Shown here one piece after another: positions 34,609 to 42,275 of a stretch of DNA of 64,000 nucleotides. Location of the stretch: the NCBI RefSeq assembly GCF_036013645.1, contig NZ_CP107869.1, positions 6,634,001-6,698,000 on the forward strand, read 5' to 3'. Source of the DNA: Streptomyces sp. NBC_00490. Lineage in GTDB: Bacteria > Actinomycetota > Actinomycetes > Streptomycetales > Streptomycetaceae. The notes beneath the pieces were generated by a model. It made no database searches, was not told the origin of the DNA, and saw only the letters and a program-made list of their open reading frames with translations. The position numbers and the translations under genes were made by a program. Each line of letters opens with the position of its first letter. Position 1 is the first letter of the stretch.

Positions 34609-34790
34609 GTCTCGCGCGCTCCTCTGGTGGCCGGGGACGAGGTGGTCCACACAGGGGAACGTATGCGACCGGAGCGCCATTCCCGACCGCGCTGCCCGGC
34701 AGGGTGACGCCTGCCGCATTAGTACGACTGCGAGCCCCTGCCTGTGGACAACCGGCACAGCCGTCCCCGCCGACCTGGCAGCATGGCGGT

Positions 34791-36989
34791 GTGACAGCAG
34801 CAACGCACTCCACCCTTTTCCCGCAGGTCCCGGACACGGCCGACGCGGTGCTCGAAGGGCTCGATCCCGAGCAGCGCGAAGTGGCCCTGGCGCTGCACGG
34901 GCCGGTGTGCGTGCTGGCGGGCGCCGGGACGGGCAAGACACGGGCGATCACCCACCGCATCGCCTACGGAGTGCGCGCCGGCATCCTGCAGCCCTCCAGC
35001 GTGCTGGCCGTCACCTTCACCAACCGCGCCGCCGGCGAGATGCGTGGCCGGCTCCGCCAGCTCGGTGCCGCCGGGGTCCAGGCCCGCACCTTCCACTCGG
35101 CCGCCCTGCGCCAGCTCCAGTACTTCTGGCCGAAAGCGGTCGGTGGTTCCATGCCCCGGCTCGTCGACCGCAAGATCCAGCTCGTCGTCGACGCGGCCGC
35201 CGCCTGCCGCATCCGCCTCGACAGGGGCGAGCTGCGGGACGTCACCGCCGAGATCGAGTGGTCCAAGGTCACCCAGACCGTCCCCGGCGACTACGCCCTC
35301 GCGGCCGCGAAGGCGGGCCGGGACGTCCCCCGCAACCCCGCCGAGATCGCCCAGCTCTACGCCGCCTACGAGGACCTCAAGCGCGAGCGCGGCGTCATCG
35401 ACTTCGAGGACGTCCTGCTGCTCACGGTGGCCGTCCTCCAGGACCGGCACGACATCGCCGACCAGGTCCGCGCCCAGTACCAGCACTTCGTCGTCGACGA
35501 GTACCAGGACGTCAGCCCCCTCCAGCAGCGCCTGCTGGAGCTGTGGCTCGGCGACCGGGACAACCTCTGCGTCGTCGGCGACGCCAGCCAGACGATCTAC
35601 TCGTTCACGGGAGCAACCCCCGACCACCTGCTCGACTTCCGCACCCGCCACCCCGGTGCCACCGTCGTCAAGCTGGTCCGCGACTACCGCTCCACCCCCC
35701 AGGTCGTCCATCTCGCCAACGGCCTGCTCGCCCAGGCCAGCGGCCGTGCCGCCGATCACCGCCTGGAGCTGGTCTCGCAGCGCGCCCCCGGCCCCGAGCC
35801 CGTCTACACCGAGTACACCGACGAGCCCGCCGAGGCCGAGGGCGCCGCCCGCCGCATCCGCGAACTGATGGCCGCCGGTGTCCCGGCCGCCGAGATCGCC
35901 GTCCTGTTCCGTACGAACGCCCAGTCCGAGACGTACGAACAGGCCCTCGCCGACGCGGGCGTCCCCTATCAGCTGCGCGGTGCCGAACGGTTCTTCGACC
36001 GCCCTGAGGTGCGCAAGGCCGGCATCGCGCTGCGCGCCGCCTCCCGCTTCGGCGGCAACGACGCCCTCCTGGACGACGCCCCCGACCTGCCCTCCCAGGT
36101 GCGGGCCGTGCTCTCCGGAGAAGGCTGGACCACTCAGCCCCCGGCAGGATCCGGCGCGGTCAGAGAGCGCTGGGAGTCGCTGGCCGCCCTGGTGAACCTG
36201 GCGCAGGACTTCGCCGCGGCAAGATCCGGCGCCACCCTCGCCGACCTCGTCGCCGAACTGGACGAGCGGGCGGGCGCCCAGCACGCCCCGACCGTCCAGG
36301 GCGTCACCCTCGCCTCCCTGCACTCGGCCAAGGGCCTGGAGTGGGACGTCGTCTTCCTGGTCGGGGTCGCCGAGGGCATGATGCCGATCACCTACGCAAA
36401 GACCGACGAGCAGATCGAGGAGGAGCGCCGTCTCCTCTATGTCGGCGTCACCCGCGCCCGCGAGCACCTCCATGTCTCCTGGGCACTGTCCCGCTCGCCC
36501 GGCGGACGCCCCAGTCGCCGCCCCAGCCGCTTCCTCGACGGGCTGCGCCCCGGTTCGACCGGTGCCGCCGCGCGCGCCGCCACCGGCGGCCCAGGCGGTG
36601 TGGAGCGCGGCTTCACGAGCGGTCCGGCCGGTGCCGTGCCCCGGCGGGCCCGGCGCACCCCGGCCCGCTGCCGGGTCTGCGGCCGCACTCTCACCGACGC
36701 CGGCGAGATGAAACTGATGCGGTGCGAGGACTGTCCCTCCGACATGGACGAGGGCCTCTACGAGCGGTTGCGCGAGTGGCGGGCGGAGCAGGCGCGGCGC
36801 AGCGGACAGCCCGCGTTCTGCGTCTTCACCGACAAGACACTGATGGCGATCGCCGAGGCCGTCCCCGACGACGAGGGCGAGCTCGCGCGGATCCCCGGGG
36901 TCGGCGTCCGCAAGTTCAACCGTTTCGGAGCCGATGTGCTGGCGATCTGCGCAGGCCAGGAGCCTGGGGCGGAAGAAGCGGGGAACTGA
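34791..36989 (+). CDS. uvrD2: ATP-dependent DNA helicase UvrD2
   Basis: A 732-residue SF1A helicase. Walker A GAGTGKT is at 44-50, VVDEYQDVSP, GDASQTIYSFTGA and LYVGVTRAREHL complete the motor. Unlike UvrD1 it ends with a tetracysteine module (CRVCGRTL and CEDCPSD, near residue 630) and an HRDC domain (FCVFTDKTLMAIAEAVP onward), the actinobacterial UvrD2 arrangement. The start is the GTG at 34791, with CAGCAT just upstream as a possible leaderless -10; the frame from 34704 is longer than the family. It is immediately upstream of the wblC promoter, as in mycobacteria. Confidence 0.93.
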   Translation: MTAATHSTLFPQVPDTADAVLEGLDPEQREVALALHGPVCVLAGAGTGKTRAITHRIAYGVRAGILQPSSVLAVTFTNRAAGEMRGRLRQLGAAGVQARTFHSAALRQLQYFWPKAVGGSMPRLVDRKIQLVVDAAAACRIRLDRGELRDVTAEIEWSKVTQTVPGDYALAAAKAGRDVPRNPAEIAQLYAAYEDLKRERGVIDFEDVLLLTVAVLQDRHDIADQVRAQYQHFVVDEYQDVSPLQQRLLELWLGDRDNLCVVGDASQTIYSFTGATPDHLLDFRTRHPGATVVKLVRDYRSTPQVVHLANGLLAQASGRAADHRLELVSQRAPGPEPVYTEYTDEPAEAEGAARRIRELMAAGVPAAEIAVLFRTNAQSETYEQALADAGVPYQLRGAERFFDRPEVRKAGIALRAASRFGGNDALLDDAPDLPSQVRAVLSGEGWTTQPPAGSGAVRERWESLAALVNLAQDFAAARSGATLADLVAELDERAGAQHAPTVQGVTLASLHSAKGLEWDVVFLVGVAEGMMPITYAKTDEQIEEERRLLYVGVTRAREHLHVSWALSRSPGGRPSRRPSRFLDGLRPGSTGAAARAATGGPGGVERGFTSGPAGAVPRRARRTPARCRVCGRTLTDAGEMKLMRCEDCPSDMDEGLYERLREWRAEQARRSGQPAFCVFTDKTLMAIAEAVPDDEGELARIPGVGVRKFNRFGADVLAICAGQEPGAEEAGN

Positions 36990-37003
36990 TCCGAACTCGT
37001 CGC

Positions 37004-37042
37004 AAAAATAGTTTGCGCATGCCCCGGCAATCCCCATAGGTT
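37004..37042 (+). promoter_or_regulatory. wblC promoter with WhiB7-type A/T motif
   Basis: AAAAATA (37004-37010) lies just upstream of -35 TTGCGC (37013-37018); an 18-bp spacer leads to -10 TAGGTT (37037-37042). WhiB7/WblC proteins are known to recognise an A/T-rich element next to the -35 of their own and target promoters, so positive autoregulation is expected. Transcripts would start near 37049, giving a leader of about 600 nt. Confidence 0.75.
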
Positions 37043-37153
37043 CTTTCCACGGGAACGGAGGCCTTCTCGGAGGCCCTGATTCCGTGCTCTACTTACATAC
37101 CCGCAGGACTGGTTCATCCCGGTCCCCCGAGACGCCGAGAGGAGGCGAGCCCA

Positions 37154-37471
37154 GTGACCAGCATCAACGCCAGCTTCACCGCGAAAATGACCGATCGCTC
37201 GGTCGTCGCCTCCCTGTGCATGCTCGCTGTCTCGAACCAGGGCACCGGTCTGTCCGGCATTCGTGTCGCCGGCCCGGCAGCCTCCGTGTCTCGCGCCGGT
37301 CTTCCCGTTCGTGAGCGCAATGAGCGACCGACCAAGGCACTGGAAGCAGTAGAGGGACAGGCGCATGCCTATGCCTTTACGGCGGCCGGTGCCGGAAGCC
37401 GGAAGCAGGCGACGCAGCACCACCTGATGTGGGCCTTCCGTGGGCCAGAACCCTGGAGTGATCCAGCCTGA
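37154..37471 (+). CDS. Upstream ORF in the wblC leader
   Basis: A 105-codon ORF with GTG start at 37154 and a near-ideal GGAGG (37141-37145) 8 nt before it. It ends with TGA at 37469-37471, inside a GCCTGAT/ATCAGGC hairpin and 21 nt before the intrinsic terminator. The product has no known domain. In whiB7/wblC leaders a translated uORF controls terminator formation: slowed ribosomes, for example by macrolides or other inhibitors, allow read-through. The position here fits that role. A nested ATG at 37188 and an out-of-frame 10-codon ORF at 37320-37352 are alternative uORF candidates. Confidence 0.6.
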   Translation: MTSINASFTAKMTDRSVVASLCMLAVSNQGTGLSGIRVAGPAASVSRAGLPVRERNERPTKALEAVEGQAHAYAFTAAGAGSRKQATQHHLMWAFRGPEPWSDPA

Positions 37472-37482
37472 TGTGATCAGGC
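37466..37482 (+). promoter_or_regulatory. Hairpin over the uORF stop codon
   Basis: GCCTGAT (37466-37472), loop GTG, ATCAGGC (37476-37482). The uORF stop codon is within the left arm, so a ribosome finishing the uORF would melt this stem. It may be one state of an antiterminator system. Confidence 0.55.
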
Positions 37483-37492
37483 CGGCGCCTTC

Positions 37493-37535
37493 AGGGCCGC
37501 GGAACCCCATCCGGGATCCGCGGCCCTTCTGTTTG
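37493..37535 (+). terminator. Intrinsic attenuator terminator in the wblC leader
   Basis: Perfect arms AGGGCCGCGGA (37493-37503) and TCCGCGGCCCT (37517-37527), followed by TCTGTTTGT. It lies inside the transcribed leader between uORF and wblC, where its only plausible job is to stop leader transcripts under non-inducing conditions. Confidence 0.85.
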
Positions 37536-37603
37536 TCCTCGAACGGGGATGACGGAGCGAAGGGGCCTCGGGACAAGAAAAGAACCCGGTACCTAGCCGA
37601 CCA

Positions 37604-37621
37604 CCGGCCCAACAGGGCCGG
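37604..37621 (+). promoter_or_regulatory. Hairpin just upstream of the wblC ribosome binding site
   Basis: CCGGCCC (37604-37610), loop AACA, GGGCCGG (37615-37621). It ends about 25 nt before the GTG at 37647, close to the GAGG of the RBS, and could influence translation or stabilise the read-through RNA. Confidence 0.45.
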
Positions 37622-37646
37622 GCCGACCAGACGAGGAAAACGATCC

Positions 37647-38015
37647 GTGCAACTCGAAGCGCACGCCCCGTCCGTACCGCCTTCCGAAACGATCCCCCCG
37701 CCCGGCCTCACGGAGGACTCCACCTTGATCCCGCTCACCGCGCTCACCGCGCTCGACGACGCCATCGAGAGCCTCGGCGTACCCGTCCCCTGCCGTTCGT
37801 ACGACCCGGAGGTCTTCTTCGCCGAGTCGCCGGCCGACGTCGAGTACGCCAAGTCCCTCTGCCGCACCTGCCCGCTGATGGAGGCCTGCCTCGCCGGCGC
37901 CAAGGAGCGGCGTGAGCCCTGGGGCGTCTGGGGTGGCGAGCTGTTCGTCCAGGGTGTCGTCGTCGCCCGGAAGCGGCCGCGTGGCCGCCCGCGCAAGAAC
38001 CCGGTCACGGCATGA
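37647..38015 (+). CDS. wblC: WhiB-family transcription factor WblC (WhiB7 type)
   Basis: A 122-residue WhiB-like protein. Four cluster-binding Cys are at 49, 72, 75 and 81; the WhiB turn PWGVWGG is at 91-97; and the AT-hook RGRPRK at 112-117 is specific to WhiB7/WblC. With an Fe-S cluster it binds the housekeeping sigma factor and activates intrinsic multidrug-resistance genes when ribosomes are inhibited. GTG start 37647 follows GAGGAAAA. Control is expected at the autoregulated promoter (37004-37042) and through the uORF/terminator leader (37154-37535). It lies between uvrD2 and a UbiB-type kinase, the mycobacterial whiB7 setting. Confidence 0.95.
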   Translation: MQLEAHAPSVPPSETIPPPGLTEDSTLIPLTALTALDDAIESLGVPVPCRSYDPEVFFAESPADVEYAKSLCRTCPLMEACLAGAKERREPWGVWGGELFVQGVVVARKRPRGRPRKNPVTA

Positions 38016-38338
38016 ACACCATCGCAGGAACGATCGACCGCCCCCTCACGCTCGACCCCAAGAAGCAGGCCCCGATGAAGCCGTCCACCACCGAGCCCGC
38101 CGGCTCCGCGATCCCAGACTTCACCACCGTCGGCGCGAGCGACTTGCGCCAGAACAGGACCCGAGAAATGCAACTTCAACCAGAAGCCCTCGCTCGTGCG
38201 CATATGCACGAGCGACTGCACCAGGCGGAGCAGGAACGCCGGGCCGTGAGCCTGGCGGCCGCGCGCCGCATGCAGCGCCGGGCCGAGCGCGCGTCGATGC
38301 GTGCCCGCCGTGCGCTGGCCATCGCGGTCATGCAGTAG
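38012..38338 (+). CDS. Small basic helical protein coupled to wblC
   Basis: A 108-residue protein with a flexible N-terminal half and a C-terminal half predicted as one long basic helix rich in Arg, Met, Ala and Gln (HERLHQAEQERRAVSLAAAR, then RMQRRAERASMRARR). No known domain. Its ATG overlaps the wblC stop (ATGA at 38012), so it should be made together with WblC. It might act as a partner or nucleic-acid-binding accessory, but this is speculation. A strong terminator follows at 38390-38429, so wblC and this gene form one unit. A shorter form starting at 38168 is possible. Confidence 0.65.
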   Translation: MNTIAGTIDRPLTLDPKKQAPMKPSTTEPAGSAIPDFTTVGASDLRQNRTREMQLQPEALARAHMHERLHQAEQERRAVSLAAARRMQRRAERASMRARRALAIAVMQ

Positions 38339-38389
38339 GCGAAGCCACCTGAAGCAGTGGCCTTCCGGACTCCGGGAGGCGAAAGCTCC

Positions 38390-38429
38390 CCGCGGGGGCC
38401 GGTCCGTGCGAACGGACCGGCCCCCGCGG
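38390..38429. terminator. Terminator of the wblC unit
   Basis: Perfect 18-bp arms 38390-38407 and 38412-38429 around GCGA. It lies after the small basic protein gene and before the leaderless zinc-ribbon gene. Confidence 0.9.
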
Positions 38430-38463
38430 TGCGTTGCGCGCGCCGATCCGCCGGCCGCGGCGA

Positions 38464-38469
38464 TATCGT
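38464..38469 (+). promoter_or_regulatory. -10 element TATCGT, leaderless start at 38476
   Basis: TATCGT ends 7 nt before the GTG at 38476; no Shine-Dalgarno sequence precedes the start. Confidence 0.55.
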
Positions 38470-38475
38470 CGCCGC

Positions 38476-38685
38476 GTGACGAGTCATCCGGGAGGCAGCG
38501 AAGACAGCGGCTCCGCCACGGAGCCCCGGCCTCTGGTGTGCGCCCGCTGCGGCACCACCGCCGACGGCCCGCGGCCCACCTGGATCTGCTCCGTGGAGAA
38601 CGGCGTCCGTCAGTACTTCTGCGACACCTGCTCGAGGGACAACCTCAGAGCGATCGAGGGGCGCTTGGACTCCGCTTGGTGGTAG
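38476..38685 (+). CDS. Small zinc-ribbon-like protein
   Basis: A 69-residue protein with two Cys pairs, CARCG near residue 22 and FCDTC near residue 53, plus a Cys in WICSVENG between them. It probably folds around one zinc ion. The flanks are a polar N-terminus and a C-terminus ending SAWW. The GTG at 38476 is supported by a -10 box 7 nt upstream. It is convergent with the UbiB-type kinase gene. I recognise it as a conserved Streptomyces hypothetical but know no function. Confidence 0.7.
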   Translation: MTSHPGGSEDSGSATEPRPLVCARCGTTADGPRPTWICSVENGVRQYFCDTCSRDNLRAIEGRLDSAWW

Positions 38686-38727
38686 GGCCTCCCTGACGCC
38701 GTGCCGCCGCCCCGGTTCACCAGCGGC

Positions 38728-40092
38728 TCACGCCTCCGCCGCCGAGTCCTCGCTCTCCTCTTCCAGCACGAACCCCGGCAGCCACTCCTCCAGTTCCTCC
38801 CGCAGCCGTACCGTCGCGCCCAGTTGGCACAGGACGCCGATCGTGCTCAGGGTCACGCGGTGGATGAGGAGGTAGGCCGGGGGAAGGTTCAGCTGCTTGC
38901 CCAGCTGGTAGGCGGGGGAGCGGATGTCGGCGATGCGGGCCGCCTGGCTGCGCATCCAGCCGCGGGTGAAGGTGAACTCGTCGAGCAGGGCCGGTTCGAT
39001 GATCGGCCGGAGATAGTCGAGGACCGCGTCGGGTTCCAGCTCTATGGACTCCTTGACGAAGCCCTCCAGACACAGCAGTTCGTAGACCGCCTCCGCCTCG
39101 CCGTCGAGGGTCATGCGTAGGGAGTCGCCGATGGGAGTGGGCAGGCCGCCCGGAAGGCGATCGACCGTGCCGAAGTCCAGGACGCCCAGGCGCCAGTCGT
39201 CCTCGCCGTCGGGGCCGCCGGGCAGGAGGCGGAAGTTGCCGGGATGCGGGTCGGCGTGGAGCAGGCCGGTGCGGGCCGGGCCGGAGAAGAGGAAGCGGGC
39301 CAGCAGCTGGCCGGCGCGGTCGCGTTGTTCCTGGGTGCCGTCCGAGATGACCTCCGACAGGGGGACGCCGCCCATCCACTCGGTGATCAGGATCTGGTCG
39401 CACTGGTGGACCACCGCCGGCACCACGACGTCCGGGTCGTCCGCGAACTCCTCGGCATGGACCTGCTGGGCCTGGGCCTCCAGGCCGTAGTCCAGTTCCT
39501 CGGAGACCCGGTCCCTCAGTTCCGCGATGAGCGGCTTGATGTCCATGCCGGGGATCAGCGGGCCCAAAAGGCGGGCGAAACGGCTCAATTGGTTCAGGTC
39601 GGACAGGAGGGCGTCGCCGGCTCCCGGGTACTGCACCTTGACCGCCACCTCGCGGCCGTCGTGCCACACGGCATGGTGCACCTGGCCGATCGACGCCGCG
39701 GCGGAGGGCTTGTCCTCGAACTCCGCGAACAGTTCCTGCCAGTCCTCCCCGAGCCGCTCCTCCAGCACCCGGTGCACCGTGCGCGTCGGCATCGGCGGTG
39801 CCGCCTCCTGGAGCTTCGTCAGCGCGGCCCGATAGGGACCGGCGACCTCCTCGGGCAGCGCCGACTCGAAGACGGACAGGGCCTGGCCGAACTTCATCGC
39901 ACCGCCCTTGAGCTCGCCGAGCACCTTGAACAGCTGCTCCGCCGTGCGCTGTTGCAGCTCACGGCCGACGATCTCCGCGGACTCCCCGACGATTCTCTTG
40001 CCCAGCCCCCAGGTGGCCCGGCCTGCGAAGCCGAGCGGGAGCGCGGCGAGCTTGGCGGTACGGGTGACCGCCTTGCGGGGAAGATCAGACAT
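38728..40092 (-). CDS. ABC1/UbiB-family atypical kinase
   Basis: A 454-residue member of the ABC1/ADCK/UbiB family. The N-terminal KxGQ segment MKFGQALSVFE, the Ala-rich nucleotide loop SAAASIGQVH, the VAVKVQYPG lysine, LLHADPHPGNF as catalytic loop and VLDFGTV as metal-binding motif are all present. Members support isoprenoid-quinone synthesis or lipid homeostasis through ATPase activity; the actinobacterial homologue next to whiB7 has no settled role. ATG 40092 has GGAGGG upstream. The stop of the upstream E1-like gene (40085) lies past this ATG, so the two overlap by 8 nt and are co-translated. Confidence 0.9.
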   Translation of the reverse strand: MSDLPRKAVTRTAKLAALPLGFAGRATWGLGKRIVGESAEIVGRELQQRTAEQLFKVLGELKGGAMKFGQALSVFESALPEEVAGPYRAALTKLQEAAPPMPTRTVHRVLEERLGEDWQELFAEFEDKPSAAASIGQVHHAVWHDGREVAVKVQYPGAGDALLSDLNQLSRFARLLGPLIPGMDIKPLIAELRDRVSEELDYGLEAQAQQVHAEEFADDPDVVVPAVVHQCDQILITEWMGGVPLSEVISDGTQEQRDRAGQLLARFLFSGPARTGLLHADPHPGNFRLLPGGPDGEDDWRLGVLDFGTVDRLPGGLPTPIGDSLRMTLDGEAEAVYELLCLEGFVKESIELEPDAVLDYLRPIIEPALLDEFTFTRGWMRSQAARIADIRSPAYQLGKQLNLPPAYLLIHRVTLSTIGVLCQLGATVRLREELEEWLPGFVLEEESEDSAAEA

Positions 40093-41329
40093 GCGCCCTC
40101 CAGGTCCCAGCAGGCCGTGCCGCATCCGCCTCGCGGCGCAATTCCTTGGACGGCCCTTGCTCCGCCATTGTCTCGTGCGACTCCCCGTCCTTGACGGTGT
40201 GTTCCTCCTTACCTTTCTGCGCGGCTCCGCACCGGCACGCGGGATGTGCCCAGACCGGCCGAGCATGCCAGTTCAGCGCGGGAAGGGACACCTCCCAGCG
40301 GGCGCCGGCGCTCGACGGGGTCCGGCCGTCGAGGAAGGAAAGGGTGTGCGCGGCCGCCAACCCTGCCACCGTAGTGGCCAGCGCCAGGTCGCACGGACGC
40401 ACCTGGCGAGACCGCCCCGAACCCGACCGCCACTGCGCGACCAGCCGGGGCCACACCGGATCCCGGTCGGCCCGCCCCTCGTGCAGACAGCCCGCGCAAC
40501 CCGTCACCCCCGGCAGGACGAGAGGGCCGACGACACCGGTCGCCTCCACGACACCGGCGTACAGATGCGGCGTACCGGAGTCGACGAGGGGGTCGGCGGG
40601 CGGCGGGGCGTGCACCGCGACGTCGTCCCTCGGGGCGAGGATCACCAGGGCGAACCCGGGTTCGCCCGTCCCGGAGGGCGGCCGGCGTGGAGAGCGGTCC
40701 GGCGCGGACCGGCGGGCCGCGCGCCGGGCGGCCTCGTCCCGGCGCTCGCCGATCGCCTCGGCGGGCAGTCCGCCCGGGGCGACGTCCCACGGCTCGACCT
40801 CGCCGACATCACGCACGTCGACCTCGCCGACCCCGGCGCCCGCGAGCAGCGAGGCCAGCACCGCGCCCACCCGGCCCGCACCCCTGATCTGTACGCGCAG
40901 CGAGCGGCGGGCGGCCAGCAGCTCGATCCCCTCGCCCGGCTCGGACGTCGTCAGGGACAGCGAGGCCAGATCGGGGCGGAGCCGGTCGAGGACCCGCTTC
41001 TTCCTTCGCAGGGTGTCACCGGCCCGGCCGCCGCCCCGCGCGTCGTCGAGCAGCCCGGCCCGCGCCAGCCGCTCCAGGAGCCGGTCGACATGGCCGTCGG
41101 GCAGATCCATGCGCCGCCCCTCCTCGCGCAGCAGCCCCGGACCGCGGGTGCCGTTGAGCAGATCGAGGAAACTGCCCGTAGCCGTGTCCATCGGGCCCAG
41201 CGTCATCGCGTGCGCCGGGGTCATCCCGAACTGCACGGTGTTCAGGTCGCGCCAGCCGCGCCGCAGCGCGGGCTTCACCAGCGGAACCAGTGGGATCGCC
41301 GTAACCGGCGGATCTTGTGAAGACTGCAT
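40085..41329 (-). CDS. ThiF/E1-like adenylating-fold protein
   Basis: A 414-residue protein. Residues 1-145 are helical and poorly conserved; a Rossmann nucleotide-binding start is at RGAGRVGAVLASLLAGAGVG (149-168); zinc-type Cys are CAGC (278-281) and CRC (365-367), the four-Cys layout of E1/ThiF proteins. No rhodanese domain or obvious catalytic crossover Cys is seen, so sulfur or ubiquitin-like transfer is not proven. E1-like proteins with an N-terminal extension also occur as leader-peptide-binding partners in peptide maturation, a second option. Start ATG 41329 with GGGGGCC before it. It overlaps the UbiB-type kinase gene and is probably one operon with it. Confidence 0.72.
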   Translation of the reverse strand: MQSSQDPPVTAIPLVPLVKPALRRGWRDLNTVQFGMTPAHAMTLGPMDTATGSFLDLLNGTRGPGLLREEGRRMDLPDGHVDRLLERLARAGLLDDARGGGRAGDTLRRKKRVLDRLRPDLASLSLTTSEPGEGIELLAARRSLRVQIRGAGRVGAVLASLLAGAGVGEVDVRDVGEVEPWDVAPGGLPAEAIGERRDEAARRAARRSAPDRSPRRPPSGTGEPGFALVILAPRDDVAVHAPPPADPLVDSGTPHLYAGVVEATGVVGPLVLPGVTGCAGCLHEGRADRDPVWPRLVAQWRSGSGRSRQVRPCDLALATTVAGLAAAHTLSFLDGRTPSSAGARWEVSLPALNWHARPVWAHPACRCGAAQKGKEEHTVKDGESHETMAEQGPSKELRREADAARPAGTWRAHV

Positions 41330-41560
41330 GACAGGCCCCCGTAGCCCTCGTGGAACATCCCCGTGCGCCGCCCGGAGACCCCTCGGTGGTCGGTCGTGCT
41401 CCGTCGGCGCATGCCAGCATGCCCGGATCGGTGACACGCCGCCGAAAGTTGTCCACAGGCGGTGGGTATTCGTCGTACAAATCAAACGCTTGGCGGGGGA
41501 TCCGGACCGAACCGTCCCGGAGTCGGGACTTCCAGCCCTCACAGCGGGTAACGTCGGGGC
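41330..41560. other. Divergent intergenic region
   Basis: 231 nt between the E1-like gene (minus) and the YgjP-type gene (plus). Apart from the -10 box at 41549-41554, I find no clear operator, hairpin or ORF. Confidence 0.35.
41549..41554 (+). promoter_or_regulatory. -10 element TAACGT, leaderless start at 41561
   Basis: TAACGT ends 7 nt before the GTG at 41561; no RBS is present. Confidence 0.6.
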
Positions 41561-42157
41561 GTGTCCGCCGACCCACTGCACCGCGCCGGAACACCACAGC
41601 GACGCACGTCGAGCCAGCCGCCCAGCGGCTCGGGTGCGAGCGCGATCGAGGTGCGCAGGAGCGCCCGACGACGCCGGACGGTCTCCGCGTACCGCGAGGG
41701 CGACCGCACCGTCGTGCTGATCCCTGCCCGGATGTCGGAGGCGGAGGAGCAACGCTGGGTGAGCGTCATGCTCGACAAGCTGGCCGCCCAGGAGAGCAAG
41801 CGGGTCCTCGGCGACACCGAACTGGCCGAGCGCGCCGCAAGGCTGTCCGCCCAGTACTTCGAGGGACGCGCCCGACCCGCCTCGGTGCGCTGGGTCACCA
41901 ACCAGAACACCCGCTGGGGCTCGTGCACCCCCTCCGAGGGCAGCATCCGCCTCTCGCACCGGCTGCAGGGCATGCCCGAATACGTCGTCGACTACGTCCT
42001 CGTCCATGAGCTGGCGCATCTGCTCGTGCCCGGACACGGGCCCCGTTTCTGGCGGCTCCTGGAGGCGTATCCGCGCACCGAGCGGGCCCGGGGCTATCTC
42101 GAAGGCGTGGTCGCGGCCGACCGGCTGCCGCATGTGCCCGGCACGAGCGGAGAGTGA
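41561..42157 (+). CDS. YgjP-like (M48-type) metallopeptidase domain protein
   Basis: A 198-residue protein of the YgjP/DUF45 family. After a disordered 30-residue N-terminus comes the domain core: WVTNQNTRWGSCTPSEGSIR, then VHELAHLLVPGHGPRFW with His149, Glu150, His153 and the later His159 as zinc ligands or catalytic residues. Family members are small zincin-fold proteins; substrates are unknown. The start at 41561 is leaderless (TAACGT). It is divergent from the E1-like and kinase genes and followed, on the same strand, by the TerD-AIM24 genes, which seem to have their own promoter. Confidence 0.85.
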   Translation: MSADPLHRAGTPQRRTSSQPPSGSGASAIEVRRSARRRRTVSAYREGDRTVVLIPARMSEAEEQRWVSVMLDKLAAQESKRVLGDTELAERAARLSAQYFEGRARPASVRWVTNQNTRWGSCTPSEGSIRLSHRLQGMPEYVVDYVLVHELAHLLVPGHGPRFWRLLEAYPRTERARGYLEGVVAADRLPHVPGTSGE

Positions 42158-42275
42158 CCGGTACACCCCCGGCCGGGGATTGTGTACCGGGTCTGTACCG
42201 ACTTCGTCCACTGTCCGAGTTTGCCGTTAGCCTGGCGCGACGCACTCGCACTTGGATGGGGGACGGTCGTTACGC

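Noticed and set aside
34719..37037. A 772-codon minus-strand frame opposite uvrD2
   Set aside because: Shadow of the helicase gene: no RBS, no domain, and it would run through the wblC promoter.
37320..37352. A 10-codon ORF (MSDRPRHWKQ) in the wblC leader as the true attenuation uORF
   Set aside because: It has only a weak G-rich upstream sequence, while the GTG at 37154 has an ideal GGAGG; kept as an alternative in the uORF entry rather than a separate gene.
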